Made by a program: the position numbers and the translations under genes
Notes under the pieces: generated by a model
Told to the model about the DNA's origin: nothing
The model's input: the letters and a program-made list of their open reading frames with translations, nothing else
Databases searched by the model: none
In this document: positions 25,062 through 33,782 of the stretch, one piece after another
How positions within the stretch are numbered: the stretch's first letter is position 1
How the letters are laid out: every line of letters begins with the position of its first letter
Source of the DNA: Intestinimonas massiliensis (ex Afouda et al. 2020)
GTDB lineage: Bacteria > Bacillota > Clostridia > Oscillospirales > Oscillospiraceae
DNA length: 64,000 nucleotides
Assembly (NCBI RefSeq): GCF_900626285.1
Contig: NZ_LR131147.1
Location: 2,477,643 to 2,541,642, forward strand
Reading direction: 5' to 3'

Positions 25062-25988
25062 ATGAAAAAGAACAAGAAGATTTTTATTACCGCCGCCCTG
25101 ACTGGTGCTGTTCATACGCCCAGCATGAGCCCCTATCTCCCCATCACCACCCAGCAGCTGATTGATGAGGCGGTCCGGGCCTATGAGGCGGGTGCCGCCG
25201 TGGTACACCTGCACACCCGGAACCAGACTACCGGTGAGCCCGATTCCAGTCTGGATCTGATGCGGGATGCGGTGGCCGGTATCCGGGAGCGCTGCGACGT
25301 GATCTGCTGTGTCACCACCGGCGCCAGCCAGATGATGTCCCTGGAGGAGCGGCTGGCTCCCATTCCCGCGCTGCAGCCCGAGCTGGCCTCCTGCAACGCC
25401 GGCTCCATGAACTTTGTGCTGGCCGACATCGCCAAAAAGATCCCCGATGGGTTCGGCTGGGAAAAACCCTACCTGCTGGGTACCCGGGGCAACGTGTTTG
25501 CCAACAGCTATAACGGCCTGGAGCAGTACGTGCGCACCATGAACGAGAACGGTACCCGCCCCGAGTTCGAAGTCTACGACGTGGGCATGATCAACAACAT
25601 CGCCTACTTCATCCGGGAGGGCGTGGTCAAGACGCCTCCCTACCTCCAGTTCGTCATGGGCATCACCGGCGGCCTGCCCGCCACGGTGGCCAACGTGAAC
25701 TTCCTGTATGAGACCGCCTGCAAGCAGCTGGGCGACTTCCACTGGTCCGTGGCCGCCGCCGGCCGGCATCAGATGCCCATGGCGGCCACCGCCCTGGCGC
25801 TGGGCGGCAACGTGCGGGTGGGTCTGGAGGACAACCTCTACCTGACCCCCGGCAAGCTGGCCAAGTCCAGCGGTGAGCAGGTGGCGGCGGTGCGCACCAT
25901 GGCCAACATCATGGGCCTGGACGTGGCCACTCCTGCCGAAGTGCGTCAGATGCTGGAGCTGAAAGGCGCTGACAACGTTAAGGTTTAA
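25062..25988 (+). CDS. Beta-keto acid cleavage enzyme (BKACE, DUF849 family)
   Basis: A 308-residue zinc TIM-barrel enzyme that condenses a beta-keto acid with acetyl-CoA and splits it into acetoacetate and a new acyl-CoA. The first member described was the 3-keto-5-aminohexanoate cleavage enzyme. The zinc-binding HLH lies in AAVVHLHTRNQTTGE, and the conserved Glu is in GLEDNLYL. The start at 25062 (MKKNKKIFITAALTG) follows AAAGGGAGCAGG. It is the first gene after the sigma-54 promoter. The keto-acid substrate is not determined by the sequence; the neighbours are not those of lysine fermentation. Confidence 0.9.
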   Translation: MKKNKKIFITAALTGAVHTPSMSPYLPITTQQLIDEAVRAYEAGAAVVHLHTRNQTTGEPDSSLDLMRDAVAGIRERCDVICCVTTGASQMMSLEERLAPIPALQPELASCNAGSMNFVLADIAKKIPDGFGWEKPYLLGTRGNVFANSYNGLEQYVRTMNENGTRPEFEVYDVGMINNIAYFIREGVVKTPPYLQFVMGITGGLPATVANVNFLYETACKQLGDFHWSVAAAGRHQMPMAATALALGGNVRVGLEDNLYLTPGKLAKSSGEQVAAVRTMANIMGLDVATPAEVRQMLELKGADNVKV

Positions 25989-26003
25989 CAGGGAGGAAGC
26001 ACA

Positions 26004-26789
26004 ATGAGCATTTGCAAAGAGCTGGATGAGGCGGTACAGAAATATCTGCGCACCGCCACTTTCCCGGTAGCGGTAAAGATCCTGGACGATGAATCCCAGT
26101 TTCCTGAGCGCACCCGCCGCCCTCTGCGGGATCTGGGCCACAAGCTGAACCTGTGCCAGGGCGTGGCGCTGGCCCGGCGCTATGGCTGGACCATCGGCTT
26201 CTGCCAGGAGGATCACCGCTGTGCCAACTCCCTGATCCTTATGGGCATCAAGGAAGTGCCTGACTTTATCAAGAACGGCAGCATCGTCTCCCCGGCCTAT
26301 ACCGACACCCTGGAGCACGGCGCCATCACGCAGAGCATTACCCCCCGGTCGGAGCGGCCCCTGTCGGCCATCCTGCTGGCTCCCCTCCACCGGGCGACCT
26401 TTGACCCGGACCTGGTCCTCTTCTACTGCAACCCCGGCCAGGCGGTGCGGCTGGTGCAGGCCGCCCTCTATCACTCGGGCGGCACCATTGAATCCAAGTT
26501 CATGGGCCGCTGCGCCTGCGCCACGGAGATCGCCGTGACCCTCCAGACCGACCAGTGCCAGGTTGTAGTGCCCGGCGGCGGCGAAAAGGTATTTGGCCTG
26601 CTGGGCGACGACGAGATGGTATTTGCCGCTCCGGCCAGCAAGCTGAACGACATCATCCGGGGCCTGGCCGATTCCCACAAAGCGGGGGCGGCCCGCATCC
26701 CCTCTCCCTATTTTGGACTTCAGGAAGAGCCCAGCTTCCCGCCCATCTACGCGGAGCTGGAGCGTTACTTCGGCCTGCGGGAGGAATAA
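26004..26789 (+). CDS. DUF169 family protein
   Basis: A 261-residue protein of the DUF169 (COG2043) family, whose biochemical role is unknown. Visible features are LCQGVALARRYGW, a Cys-containing GFCQEDHRCANS segment and GRCACATEI, so metal or Fe-S binding by the cysteines is possible. The gene lies 15 bp after the BKACE gene with GGGAGGAAG upstream and is clearly in the same operon. DUF169 genes are often found next to catabolic or C1 genes. Confidence 0.8.
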   Translation: MSICKELDEAVQKYLRTATFPVAVKILDDESQFPERTRRPLRDLGHKLNLCQGVALARRYGWTIGFCQEDHRCANSLILMGIKEVPDFIKNGSIVSPAYTDTLEHGAITQSITPRSERPLSAILLAPLHRATFDPDLVLFYCNPGQAVRLVQAALYHSGGTIESKFMGRCACATEIAVTLQTDQCQVVVPGGGEKVFGLLGDDEMVFAAPASKLNDIIRGLADSHKAGAARIPSPYFGLQEEPSFPPIYAELERYFGLREE

Positions 26790-26920
26790 AGCAGGTCCGA
26801 ACACCGGCGCCATCGTCGCCGGACCGGCACACCGGTCCGGCGGGCGTACCATAAAAACGCAATTTGACCGGTAATTCAAACTGCGGCCCCATCAAAACCA
26901 CGTGTAAGGAGGAAGTTGAA

Positions 26921-27301
26921 ATGAGCGAAATCATGTCCGGCAACTGGAACCAGATGCCCTTCCGCCCTATCCGGGAAGGAATTAAGCAGGTGACCCTGGC
27001 CATGGGTGCGGATGATGTGACCATCACCATCGGCATTGTGCAGGCCGGCCACGAGAAGCGGCCCCACTCCCATCCCGAGGAGCAGGTGGCCATGGTAATC
27101 GAGGGCGAGTGCGATTACTATGTGGACGGTGTGCCCTATCACCTGACGCCCGGCGGCTTCGTGGTGGTGCCCGGCGGTGTGGAGCACTATGTGGATGTCC
27201 ATGATACCGACATCCCCTGCTTCCAGATGGATATCTTTGGAACTCCCCGCCCTGAGTTCAAGGAAAAGTATACCGAATTTTTGAAGAGCTTGAAGAAATA
27301 A
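26921..27301 (+). CDS. Cupin-domain protein (paralogue of the 19.6-kb cupin)
   Basis: A 126-residue single-domain cupin. The ATG at 26921 has AAGGAGGAAG upstream; the longer frame from 26864 lacks a site. Motif 1 reads RPHSHPEEQVAMVIEGE and motif 2 PGGVEHYVDVHD. Both cupins in the window share the P-H-x-H-P-x-E-Q core and a D-Y-x-V-D-G-V-P-Y segment, so they arose by duplication and probably act on related compounds. Here the gene sits between DUF169 and DUF6282 genes in the BKACE operon. Confidence 0.85.
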   Translation: MSEIMSGNWNQMPFRPIREGIKQVTLAMGADDVTITIGIVQAGHEKRPHSHPEEQVAMVIEGECDYYVDGVPYHLTPGGFVVVPGGVEHYVDVHDTDIPCFQMDIFGTPRPEFKEKYTEFLKSLKK

Positions 27302-27334
27302 CTTGCTGAAACCGAGAAAGGAAGAATGTATACT

Positions 27335-28213
27335 ATGTTTGATGAGCGAGACATTTTGAAGGGTATCATCGATCTGCATGTTCACGCCGGTCCCTCCGTG
27401 GCCAACCGGGCTGTGGACGCTGCCGATATGCTGAAGGAGGCTATCGTGGCCGGTTACCGGGGCTTCCTGGTGAAGGACCACTATTTCCCCTCCTGCATGG
27501 GCGTTAAGATGGTGCAGGAGCACTGTGATGCTCAGGGCGTGGAGATTTACAGCTCTATGGCGCTGAACAACTCCATGGGCCTGTTCAACGCTCTGGCGCT
27601 GGATGCCGCCATCAACATGGGCGCCAAGATCATTTACTTCCCCACCGTGTCCTCCAAGAACCACATCGATCACCACAAGGGCAACTTCGTGGGCGCCGGC
27701 AAGATGTCCGTGCCTGAGGTCCCGGTGGTCTACGTGGACGAGAACGGTGTGATGGATCCCGCCGCTGTGGAGTGCCTGAAGATCATCGCCGAGAAGGACG
27801 TGATCCTGGGTACCGGCCACGGCACCGCCTGGGAGATTGATCACCTGGTGGAGAAGGCTGTGGAGCTGGGTGTGAAGCGCATCCTGGTCAACCACCCCCA
27901 CTTCCACATCGGCGCCACCTATGAGCAGATGACCAAGTGGGCCAAGATGGGCGCTTTCATCGAGCTCAACGTGTGTGTGTTCACCTCCGGCTCCAAACTG
28001 GGCACTGTGGATGATCAGGTTATCGCCGATATGCTCAAGGCGGTGCCTCTGTCCAATATGATTCTGGACTCCGACATGGGCCAGAAGGGCAACGGCTCCC
28101 CCGTGGAGGGCATGTACCGCTTCATCCGTCTGCTGATGGATAAGTTCGGGCTGAGCGAGGCCGACATCAACCTCATTGCCAAGGAGAACCCCGCCAAGCT
28201 GCTGGGCCTGTGA
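27335..28213 (+). CDS. DUF6282 family amidohydrolase-like protein
   Basis: A 292-residue TIM-barrel protein of the amidohydrolase superfamily. The metal-binding HxH is in DLHVHAGPS near residue 18, and further candidate ligands lie in VKDHYFP, NHIDHHKG, GTGHGT and VNHPHFH. I prefer the ATG at 27335 over the one at 27326 because AAAGGAAG then lies 10 bp away. The family has no defined reaction. In this operon it may hydrolyse a lactone, amide or cyclic ester made during catabolism. Confidence 0.78.
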   Translation: MFDERDILKGIIDLHVHAGPSVANRAVDAADMLKEAIVAGYRGFLVKDHYFPSCMGVKMVQEHCDAQGVEIYSSMALNNSMGLFNALALDAAINMGAKIIYFPTVSSKNHIDHHKGNFVGAGKMSVPEVPVVYVDENGVMDPAAVECLKIIAEKDVILGTGHGTAWEIDHLVEKAVELGVKRILVNHPHFHIGATYEQMTKWAKMGAFIELNVCVFTSGSKLGTVDDQVIADMLKAVPLSNMILDSDMGQKGNGSPVEGMYRFIRLLMDKFGLSEADINLIAKENPAKLLGL

Positions 28214-28301
28214 TCCGGCGCAAGGCACCAATCGCAATCCCCGTATACACGACACCCATCACTCATCCAAAACATTCCGCACAAAGTATTAGGAGGTAAG
28301 T

Positions 28302-29375
28302 ATGAAAAAGAAAACTGCTCTGCTCCTGGCCGGAATCCTTTCCGTGTCCATGCTCCTCTCCGCCTGCGGCAATTCCAGCGCGCCCTCCGGTGACAACACA
28401 CCCTCCGGCGACGGTGGTACCGAACAGTCCAGCGCGCCCTCCGGCGAGCCCGTCACCATCACCTTCGGCAGCTACGGTTCCAGCTCCATGCCCCCCGCAA
28501 TGGGCCATGAGGACGCCATCGACTACATCTCCGAGACTTCCGGCGGCACCATCACCGTGGACTTCATTCCCGACGGCGTGCTGGGCGGCGAGTCCGATAT
28601 GATGCAGCAGGTTATGGACGGCACCATTCAGGCCACTGAGTGCTCCGCCTCCTCCCTGAACCTGTATACCACTCTGTCCGAGTGCTTCCAGCTGCCCTTT
28701 CTGATCACCGACTATGAGACCGAGCAGGAAGCTCTGAGCAGCGACGCCGCTCAGGCTATCTACGACCAGATCGAGAAGGACCTGGGCCTGAAGATCATCG
28801 GCTTCTCCGAGAACGGCCTGCGTCACTTCGCCAACAACGTCCGCCCCATCACCTGCGTGGATGACCTGAAGGGTCTGAAGCTGCGTATCGCCCCCTCCAA
28901 CATGCTGACCGACGCTATCGAGCGCCTGGGCGCCTCCCCCATGACCGTGGGTTACAACGACGTCTACTCCGCCCTGCAGAACAAGGTGGTGGACGGCGAG
29001 GAGATCAACATCACTTCCATCTACGCCCTGAAGCACTATGAGCAGCTCAAGTACATCTCCGAGATCGGCATGTATCCCTATCCCGCCTTCGTGGTGTTCA
29101 ACCTGGACTTCTGGAACAGCCTGACCGCCGACCAGCAGCAGATCATCATGGACGGCTTCCAGCTGGGCTGCGACAACGTGTTCAGCACCTACCTGCCCGA
29201 CTATGAGACCGAGGCCCGCACCGAGATCGAGGCCGAAGGCACCACCGCCTTCAACGTGATCGAGGGCGATGCCAAGCAGGAATTCATCGACATCTGCACT
29301 CCCATCTGGGACGAGTACCACGAGAAGGATCCTCTGATTGCCAACTTCATCGACTATGTGAAGTCTCTGAGCTAA
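28302..29375 (+). CDS. TRAP transporter substrate-binding lipoprotein, DctP type
   Basis: A 357-residue extracellular binding protein for a carboxylate. The signal peptide ends in a lipobox (LLSAC), then a Ser/Gly-rich linker. The family core includes DDLKGLKLRIAPSNMLTDAI, whose Arg usually grips the substrate carboxylate, and the SALQNKVVDGEE segment. A strong AGGAGG precedes the ATG. It is followed by the two membrane subunits and follows the catabolic genes, so it probably imports the substrate they degrade. Confidence 0.92.
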   Translation: MKKKTALLLAGILSVSMLLSACGNSSAPSGDNTPSGDGGTEQSSAPSGEPVTITFGSYGSSSMPPAMGHEDAIDYISETSGGTITVDFIPDGVLGGESDMMQQVMDGTIQATECSASSLNLYTTLSECFQLPFLITDYETEQEALSSDAAQAIYDQIEKDLGLKIIGFSENGLRHFANNVRPITCVDDLKGLKLRIAPSNMLTDAIERLGASPMTVGYNDVYSALQNKVVDGEEINITSIYALKHYEQLKYISEIGMYPYPAFVVFNLDFWNSLTADQQQIIMDGFQLGCDNVFSTYLPDYETEARTEIEAEGTTAFNVIEGDAKQEFIDICTPIWDEYHEKDPLIANFIDYVKSLS

Positions 29376-29406
29376 TTTCCAGCCTGTTGTTATCCTGTGT
29401 TCGGGT

Positions 29407-29428
29407 GGGGGACGGGGGTCCGTCCCCC
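29407..29428 (+). promoter_or_regulatory. Very GC-rich hairpin between dctP- and dctQ-type genes
   Basis: GGGGGACGG (29407-29415) pairs with CCGTCCCCC (29420-29428), with no U-run. It probably protects the binding-protein mRNA from 3' decay and sets a high binding-protein to permease ratio. Confidence 0.55.
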
Positions 29429-29454
29429 CGCCCGGGTTAAGAGAGGAACGATTT

Positions 29455-29994
29455 ATGAAAATAATTACGCGCATTCTGGATGTTCTGTGCAAGGTATTCA
29501 AATGGATCACTGCACTCATCCTGGCCGCCATGCTCGTCGCTTCCGTAGCGGAGATTATACGCCGTTACATCATGGGCCATTCTTTCGTATGGGCCGATGA
29601 GTTTGTCCGGTACTGCATTGTAGCCGTGGCTTTCCTGGGCGGCTCTGTCGCTTACCGGGAGGCGGGAGGCCTGGTTTCCTTTGATATGGTCCAGACCCAC
29701 ATTTACGGCAAGATCCGTGTGGTGCTGGAGCTGCTCATCAATACCATTGTTCTGGCCTTCTCCTGCTATATCTTCTATAACTCCATTCAGAACCTGCAGC
29801 TGCCCTCCATTTTCCGGCAGATCAGCATTGGCCTGGGAATTTCCATGGCCATCCCCTATCTGCCCATCACCATCGGCATGGGTATGCTGATCCTCCTGGC
29901 TCTGGAGAAATACTACACGATTTTCTGCAATTGCCGCTCCGGCGCATATAACAAACACCCGGCCAAGCCGGAGGAAGGGGGAACCGACGCATGA
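29455..29994 (+). CDS. TRAP transporter small permease, DctQ type
   Basis: A 179-residue four-helix membrane protein. The motif WADEFVRYCIVAVAFLGGSVAYREAG is the usual DctQ signature between helices 2 and 3. It overlaps the large permease gene by 4 bases (ATGA). Together the two form the sodium-driven membrane part of a TRAP carboxylate importer. Confidence 0.9.
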   Translation: MKIITRILDVLCKVFKWITALILAAMLVASVAEIIRRYIMGHSFVWADEFVRYCIVAVAFLGGSVAYREAGGLVSFDMVQTHIYGKIRVVLELLINTIVLAFSCYIFYNSIQNLQLPSIFRQISIGLGISMAIPYLPITIGMGMLILLALEKYYTIFCNCRSGAYNKHPAKPEEGGTDA

Positions 29995-31271
29995 CTTTGG
30001 TTGTGATCGTATTCCTGGCTGCCTTGGTGCTGGGCGTGCCCATCTGCGTAGTGCTGGGCCTGGCTGGTCTGACCCACGTTGCCACCATGGGTGTGGACAC
30101 TTACTTCAACATCATTACCCAGAAAATTTTTGCAGGCGCCAGCGTCTCCAGCCTGACCTGCATTCCGTTCTTTATCATGGCCGGTGAGCTGATGAATGCC
30201 ATGGGCGTGACTCAGAAGCTCATCAACTTTGTCCGCTCCCTGGTGGGCCACTTCCGCGGCGGCCTGGCCATCGTGGTGGTTCTGGTGGCCATGATCCTCT
30301 CCGCCATCCTGGGCTCCGCCAACGCGGTGGCCGCCATCCTGTGCGCCGTGGTGGTGCCTGAGATGATCCGGGACGGCTATCGGAATGACTTCTCCTCCGC
30401 CCTGGTGTGCGCTTCCGGCGTACTGGGCCCCGTCATTCCCCCCAGCGTCACCTTCGTGTACTTCAGCGTGCTGTCCGGCGTGTCCGTCACCGCCATGTTT
30501 GCCGGCGGCGCCATCCCCGGCATCCTGATCGGCCTGGGCTACATCCTGGTGATCCGTCTCCAGACCAAGCGCCTCAACCTGCCCCGCAGCACGGAGCGCT
30601 TTGACGCCAAGGAGTTCGGCATCTCCTTCGTGAAGGCCATCCCCGCCCTGCTGGTGCCCGTGATCCTGGTAGGCGGCATCACCCTGGGCATCTTCACTCC
30701 TCAGGAGTCCGGCGCCGTGGCCGTTGTGGCCGCCATCGTGGCCGGCATCATCTACCGCAAGTTCAAGCTGTCCATGCTGCCCACCGTGTTCATGCGCTCC
30801 GTGCCCGTTACCGCCGGTATCTTCATCATTATCGGCTTCGGCAACATCATGGGCTGGACCATGGCTGTGGACAAGATCCCCGACCGGATCTGCGAGGCTG
30901 TGCTGAGCTTTACCCAGAACGGCGCCATCATCATCCTGCTGATGTTTGCCATCCTGATCGTGGTGGGCTGCGCCATGGAGGCTACCGCCGCCCAGCTGAT
31001 CTTCACCCCTGTTCTGATGCCTCTGGCCGAGGCCGCCGGTATGGATATGGTGCAGTTCGGTGTTTGGTTCTGCATCATGATCACCCTGGGCCTGGTTACC
31101 CCGCCCGTGGGCATGACCCTGTTTGTCACCTCCAACATCACCAAGGTTTCTCTGATCGACATTTCCAAGCAGCTGCTTCCCTTTATCGCAGTGGCTTTCG
31201 CGGTCACCTTGCTGATGGCATATGTGCCGGGAATCATCATGTTCCTGCCCAACCTGATGGGCATTACCTGA
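29991..31271 (+). CDS. TRAP transporter large permease, DctM type
   Basis: A 426-residue membrane protein of the DctM family. Features are FFIMAGELMNAMGVTQKLI, the GSANAVAAILCAVVVPEM segment, GPVIPPSVTFV and the C-terminal TPPVGMTLFVTSNITKVS. Length matches the family. It ends in a strong terminator. Confidence 0.93.
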   Translation: MTLVVIVFLAALVLGVPICVVLGLAGLTHVATMGVDTYFNIITQKIFAGASVSSLTCIPFFIMAGELMNAMGVTQKLINFVRSLVGHFRGGLAIVVVLVAMILSAILGSANAVAAILCAVVVPEMIRDGYRNDFSSALVCASGVLGPVIPPSVTFVYFSVLSGVSVTAMFAGGAIPGILIGLGYILVIRLQTKRLNLPRSTERFDAKEFGISFVKAIPALLVPVILVGGITLGIFTPQESGAVAVVAAIVAGIIYRKFKLSMLPTVFMRSVPVTAGIFIIIGFGNIMGWTMAVDKIPDRICEAVLSFTQNGAIIILLMFAILIVVGCAMEATAAQLIFTPVLMPLAEAAGMDMVQFGVWFCIMITLGLVTPPVGMTLFVTSNITKVSLIDISKQLLPFIAVAFAVTLLMAYVPGIIMFLPNLMGIT

Positions 31272-31316
31272 TTGCTGCATGCAAACACACCCAGCGGCCG
31301 AAGCACTTCGGCTGCC

Positions 31317-31365
31317 AACTGTGGTGGCTGCCGCCCTTGGCGGCGGCCACCACAGTTGCTTTTTC
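31317..31365 (+). terminator. Long rho-independent terminator
   Basis: AACTGTGGTGGC (31317-31328) pairs with GCCACCACAGTT (31346-31357), with an inner GCCGCC/GGCGGC stem, followed by GCTTTTT. It ends the TRAP operon. Confidence 0.88.
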
Positions 31366-31398
31366 AAGCGCTATTCCGTGTATCGGGAGGGAAATCCT

Positions 31399-32775
31399 AT
31401 GTCACGATCCAGGAGAAAAACCGTTTTGCCCCTGTTGGACACAGGACTGATGCTGGCCATCGGCCTGCTCTACTTGCTGCGGTCGGTGACCGGCTGGGAA
31501 TTGCTCTGGCTGCGTGCCGTGGTATCCGGCGCGCTGCTATTGATCTTTCTGCCCCGTATGTCCAAATCCTTCCGCATTCCTGGGTGGATCTTTACCCTCT
31601 GCGGTGCGGCCATGCTGATCTGGAAGGGAGCTCCGGCGGCGGTGTGGGCCCAGGGACTGAACTCCATGCTTCTCACCGCGGCTATCATCGTGGTGATGCA
31701 GACCCTGTCCATTGCCATTGGAGCGGGGAATTACAGTCAGGCTATTTCGGATGCCATGCGCCGGTGTGCGAAGAACCAGGGCGTTTTGTATTTCCTGGTG
31801 GAGATCTTTGCCCACCTGCTGTGCAGCATCCTGAATATCGGCGAGGTCATTATCGTCCTGGGTTCCTTTGACCGGAAGCTGACGGACCAGATTGAGGACT
31901 ATCCCGACTATGTCTCCGGCGCTATTGCCCGGGGCCACTGTACCGCGTTCCTGTGGGCGCCCGGTTCAGTCACCGTGCTGATGACCCTTCAGCTGTTCGG
32001 CTTGGAGTGGCCGGGATATGTGCTGCCCGCTGTGGGGCTGGCCTGCCTGGGGATCGCGTTGGGGGGCGGCATGGAGTATCCCAAGCTGCGGGGCCGTGCG
32101 CTGGCCGGAGAGAATACGGCTCCCGCCCCCGGCTCCTTCCGCAAGCTGTGGACGCTGGCGGCAGTGATTGTGGTGATCGTGTGCGGCATTTCCTTTTTGG
32201 AGCCGCTGTTTCCTCAGACAAGCAGCGGCGAGCGCCTGATTTTAGCGGTGGCGGTGGTCTCCGTGGTTTGGCTGCTCAGTCAGGTGCGGAGCGGCAAAAT
32301 AGGCGAACAGGTGAAAAAATTCTGCATAGATACCCTCCCGGATTCGGGGAGCCTGTGTGCGTTCTTTATTTCTATGGGCTTCTTTTCCAATGCGCTGCAA
32401 TATATGGGCCTGGATGTGATTTTGGAGCGGGCGGCTGCCCCGCTCAGTACGCTGCCGGTCCTGCTGCTCTTGGCCGTGGTTCCTCTGGTTATTATTGCGT
32501 TTTCCCTCATCGGCGTACATCCCATGGTGTCCCTGGCCGTGCTGGCGCCTTTGTTTACTCAGCTGACGGGAAACGCCAGCGCACTGCAGCTGTCCCTGTC
32601 CACAGCGCTGGGCTGCTGTCTGTCTTATATGCTCTCTCCGTTTGCCGGACTGGTCCTGCTGCTGTCCCACCTGCTCCGTTTACCTGCCCGCCAAATCGCG
32701 CTGGCACGCAATTTTCGCTTCTCAGTCCTCTATTATGTGATTTCTGTCATCCTGATCACTGCCTTTGTCTCCTGA
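31399..32775 (+). CDS. Polytopic membrane protein, probable transporter
   Basis: A 458-residue very hydrophobic protein with about 11-12 predicted helices. I start at 31399 (MSRSRRKTVLPLLD) with GGAGGGA upstream; the longer frame reads through the terminator. I cannot name the family with confidence. The regular helical pattern and helix-breaking segments (SILNIGEVIIVLGSF, GCCLSYMLSPFAG) fit a secondary transporter with two repeats. It lies behind the TRAP terminator and before a MarR gene that may regulate it. Confidence 0.7.
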   Translation: MSRSRRKTVLPLLDTGLMLAIGLLYLLRSVTGWELLWLRAVVSGALLLIFLPRMSKSFRIPGWIFTLCGAAMLIWKGAPAAVWAQGLNSMLLTAAIIVVMQTLSIAIGAGNYSQAISDAMRRCAKNQGVLYFLVEIFAHLLCSILNIGEVIIVLGSFDRKLTDQIEDYPDYVSGAIARGHCTAFLWAPGSVTVLMTLQLFGLEWPGYVLPAVGLACLGIALGGGMEYPKLRGRALAGENTAPAPGSFRKLWTLAAVIVVIVCGISFLEPLFPQTSSGERLILAVAVVSVVWLLSQVRSGKIGEQVKKFCIDTLPDSGSLCAFFISMGFFSNALQYMGLDVILERAAAPLSTLPVLLLLAVVPLVIIAFSLIGVHPMVSLAVLAPLFTQLTGNASALQLSLSTALGCCLSYMLSPFAGLVLLLSHLLRLPARQIALARNFRFSVLYYVISVILITAFVS

Positions 32776-32872
32776 AAGAACGGGCTCCAAAGCCGTATGG
32801 TTTGGGGCCCGTTTTGTGTAACCGGAAAGGAAACCAGACAAAAATGATACCCAATAAGAAATGTTTGTGTTG

Positions 32873-32901
32873 TTGACAGAGCGCCGTGTCAGTGCTATAT
32901 T
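32873..32901 (+). promoter_or_regulatory. Promoter and likely autoregulatory operators of the MarR gene
   Basis: TTGACA (32873-32878), a 17-bp spacer and TATATT (32896-32901), a near-consensus promoter. TGACA/TGTCA (32874-32878 and 32887-32891) form an inverted repeat inside it. ATGTTTGT (32861-32868) and ACAAACAT (32903-32910) flank it. Both are plausible MarR sites. Confidence 0.75.
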
Positions 32902-32922
32902 GACAAACATAGGAGTGATAAA

Positions 32923-33345
32923 ATGGAACTGGAAAATTGCATTAATTTCTTGTTAAGTACCGCACAGCATAATGTATTTCAGTATTTGAACAGCCAGCTT
33001 GCGGAATATGGCATCACTCCGGCGCAGTACGGCGTTATGAATTGCCTGTGGAAATACCGGGAGCTCACCCCCAAGCAGATTGGAGAGCTGCTGCACCTGG
33101 AGGCCTCGTCGGTGTCCGGTATTCTGGAACGGATGCAGAACAACGGCCTGCTGGAGCGGAATGTGGATCCTGAGAACCGGCGTATGATCCGTGTTTCCCC
33201 GACGCAGAAGACCCTGGATCTTCAGTCTGCCATAGAGAAGATTATTCTGGAGATGAATGAGCGGGTGCTGGCGCCGTTTACCCGGCAGGAGCAGGAGCGG
33301 ATCCGCCAGAGCCTGACCGTGATCGGCAATCTGGATCTGACTTGA
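32923..33345 (+). CDS. MarR family transcriptional regulator
   Basis: A 140-residue dimeric winged-helix regulator. The helix-turn-helix lies at about residues 47-72 (LTPKQIGELLHLEASSVSGILERMQ), followed by the wing with DPENRRMIRVSPT, whose D-x-R-R is typical of MarR. Its own promoter carries two inverted repeats, so autorepression is likely. The regulated target may be the membrane protein upstream. The ligand is unknown. Confidence 0.88.
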   Translation: MELENCINFLLSTAQHNVFQYLNSQLAEYGITPAQYGVMNCLWKYRELTPKQIGELLHLEASSVSGILERMQNNGLLERNVDPENRRMIRVSPTQKTLDLQSAIEKIILEMNERVLAPFTRQEQERIRQSLTVIGNLDLT

Positions 33346-33376
33346 CCGCAGCCGTACAGACCTAAAAACAGCGAAA

Positions 33377-33416
33377 CGGGACACGCCGCAGTTTTTTGCG
33401 GCGTGTCCCGTTCTTT
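33377..33416 (+). terminator. Rho-independent terminator of the MarR gene
   Basis: A 13-bp perfect stem (33377-33389 with 33398-33410), then TTCTTT. Confidence 0.85.
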
Positions 33417-33430
33417 GGAGCAGATATAAC

Positions 33431-33463
33431 AAAAACCCTGAAACCATCGTGGTTTCAGGGTTT
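33431..33463 (-). terminator. Terminator belonging to the split tRNA-Val gene
   Basis: On the minus strand AAACCCTGAAACC pairs with GGTTTCAGGGTTT around a 5-nt loop, then a T run. It lies 5 bp beyond the CCA end of the tRNA fragment. This shows the fragment sits in its original chromosomal setting. Confidence 0.85.
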
Positions 33464-33468
33464 CCATT

Positions 33469-33513
33469 TGGTGGACGATACAGGACTTGAACCTGTGACC
33501 TCCCGCACGTCAA
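33469..33513 (-). tRNA. 3' half of a tRNA-Val(GAC) gene, island attachment remnant
   Basis: On the minus strand the sequence runs from the anticodon loop (TTGACGT, anticodon GAC) through the 3' anticodon strand, a 5-base variable loop and an intact T arm (ACAGG TTCAAGT CCTGT). It ends with the acceptor strand ATCGTCC, A and CCA. The 5' half is absent: beyond position 33513 the sequence is unrelated AT-rich DNA. Its native terminator follows. This is the pattern left when an integrative element recombines at a tRNA anticodon loop and displaces the old 3' end. Confidence 0.85.
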
Positions 33514-33782
33514 CACCAAGTTTTGCTTTTTTCTAATCTTTTTTGGAGGTTTACAGCCATTTCTATTCCGAATAGATTGTTTTCCGGTTCGTTTGAAACG
33601 CACACTTTCCGGCTGTTTCGACCCTGTCTGTGGCTGGTTGTGTGGTCAAAGAAACGATAAAAATAGAACGAGAATATCCTGGAAAGCCGTATGCTATCTT
33701 CACTCTATTGAGGGAATCTGGTGAAGGAAGATGATTTTAATACGCTGTTAACAAAGATATCCTTCTGAGGTTCTCAACGCAT
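33514..33782. other. Island edge region without a gene; contains a repeat motif
   Basis: No convincing gene is visible. GCTGTTAACAAAGAT at 33744-33758 recurs in the same direction at 57064-57078. The preceding GATTTTAATAC (33733-33743) recurs at about 63629-63639. These may be recombination or end sites. Confidence 0.5.

Noticed and set aside
33469..33513. Complete tRNA gene
   Set aside because: The 5' half and D arm are missing; upstream sequence does not pair with the acceptor or anticodon strands.
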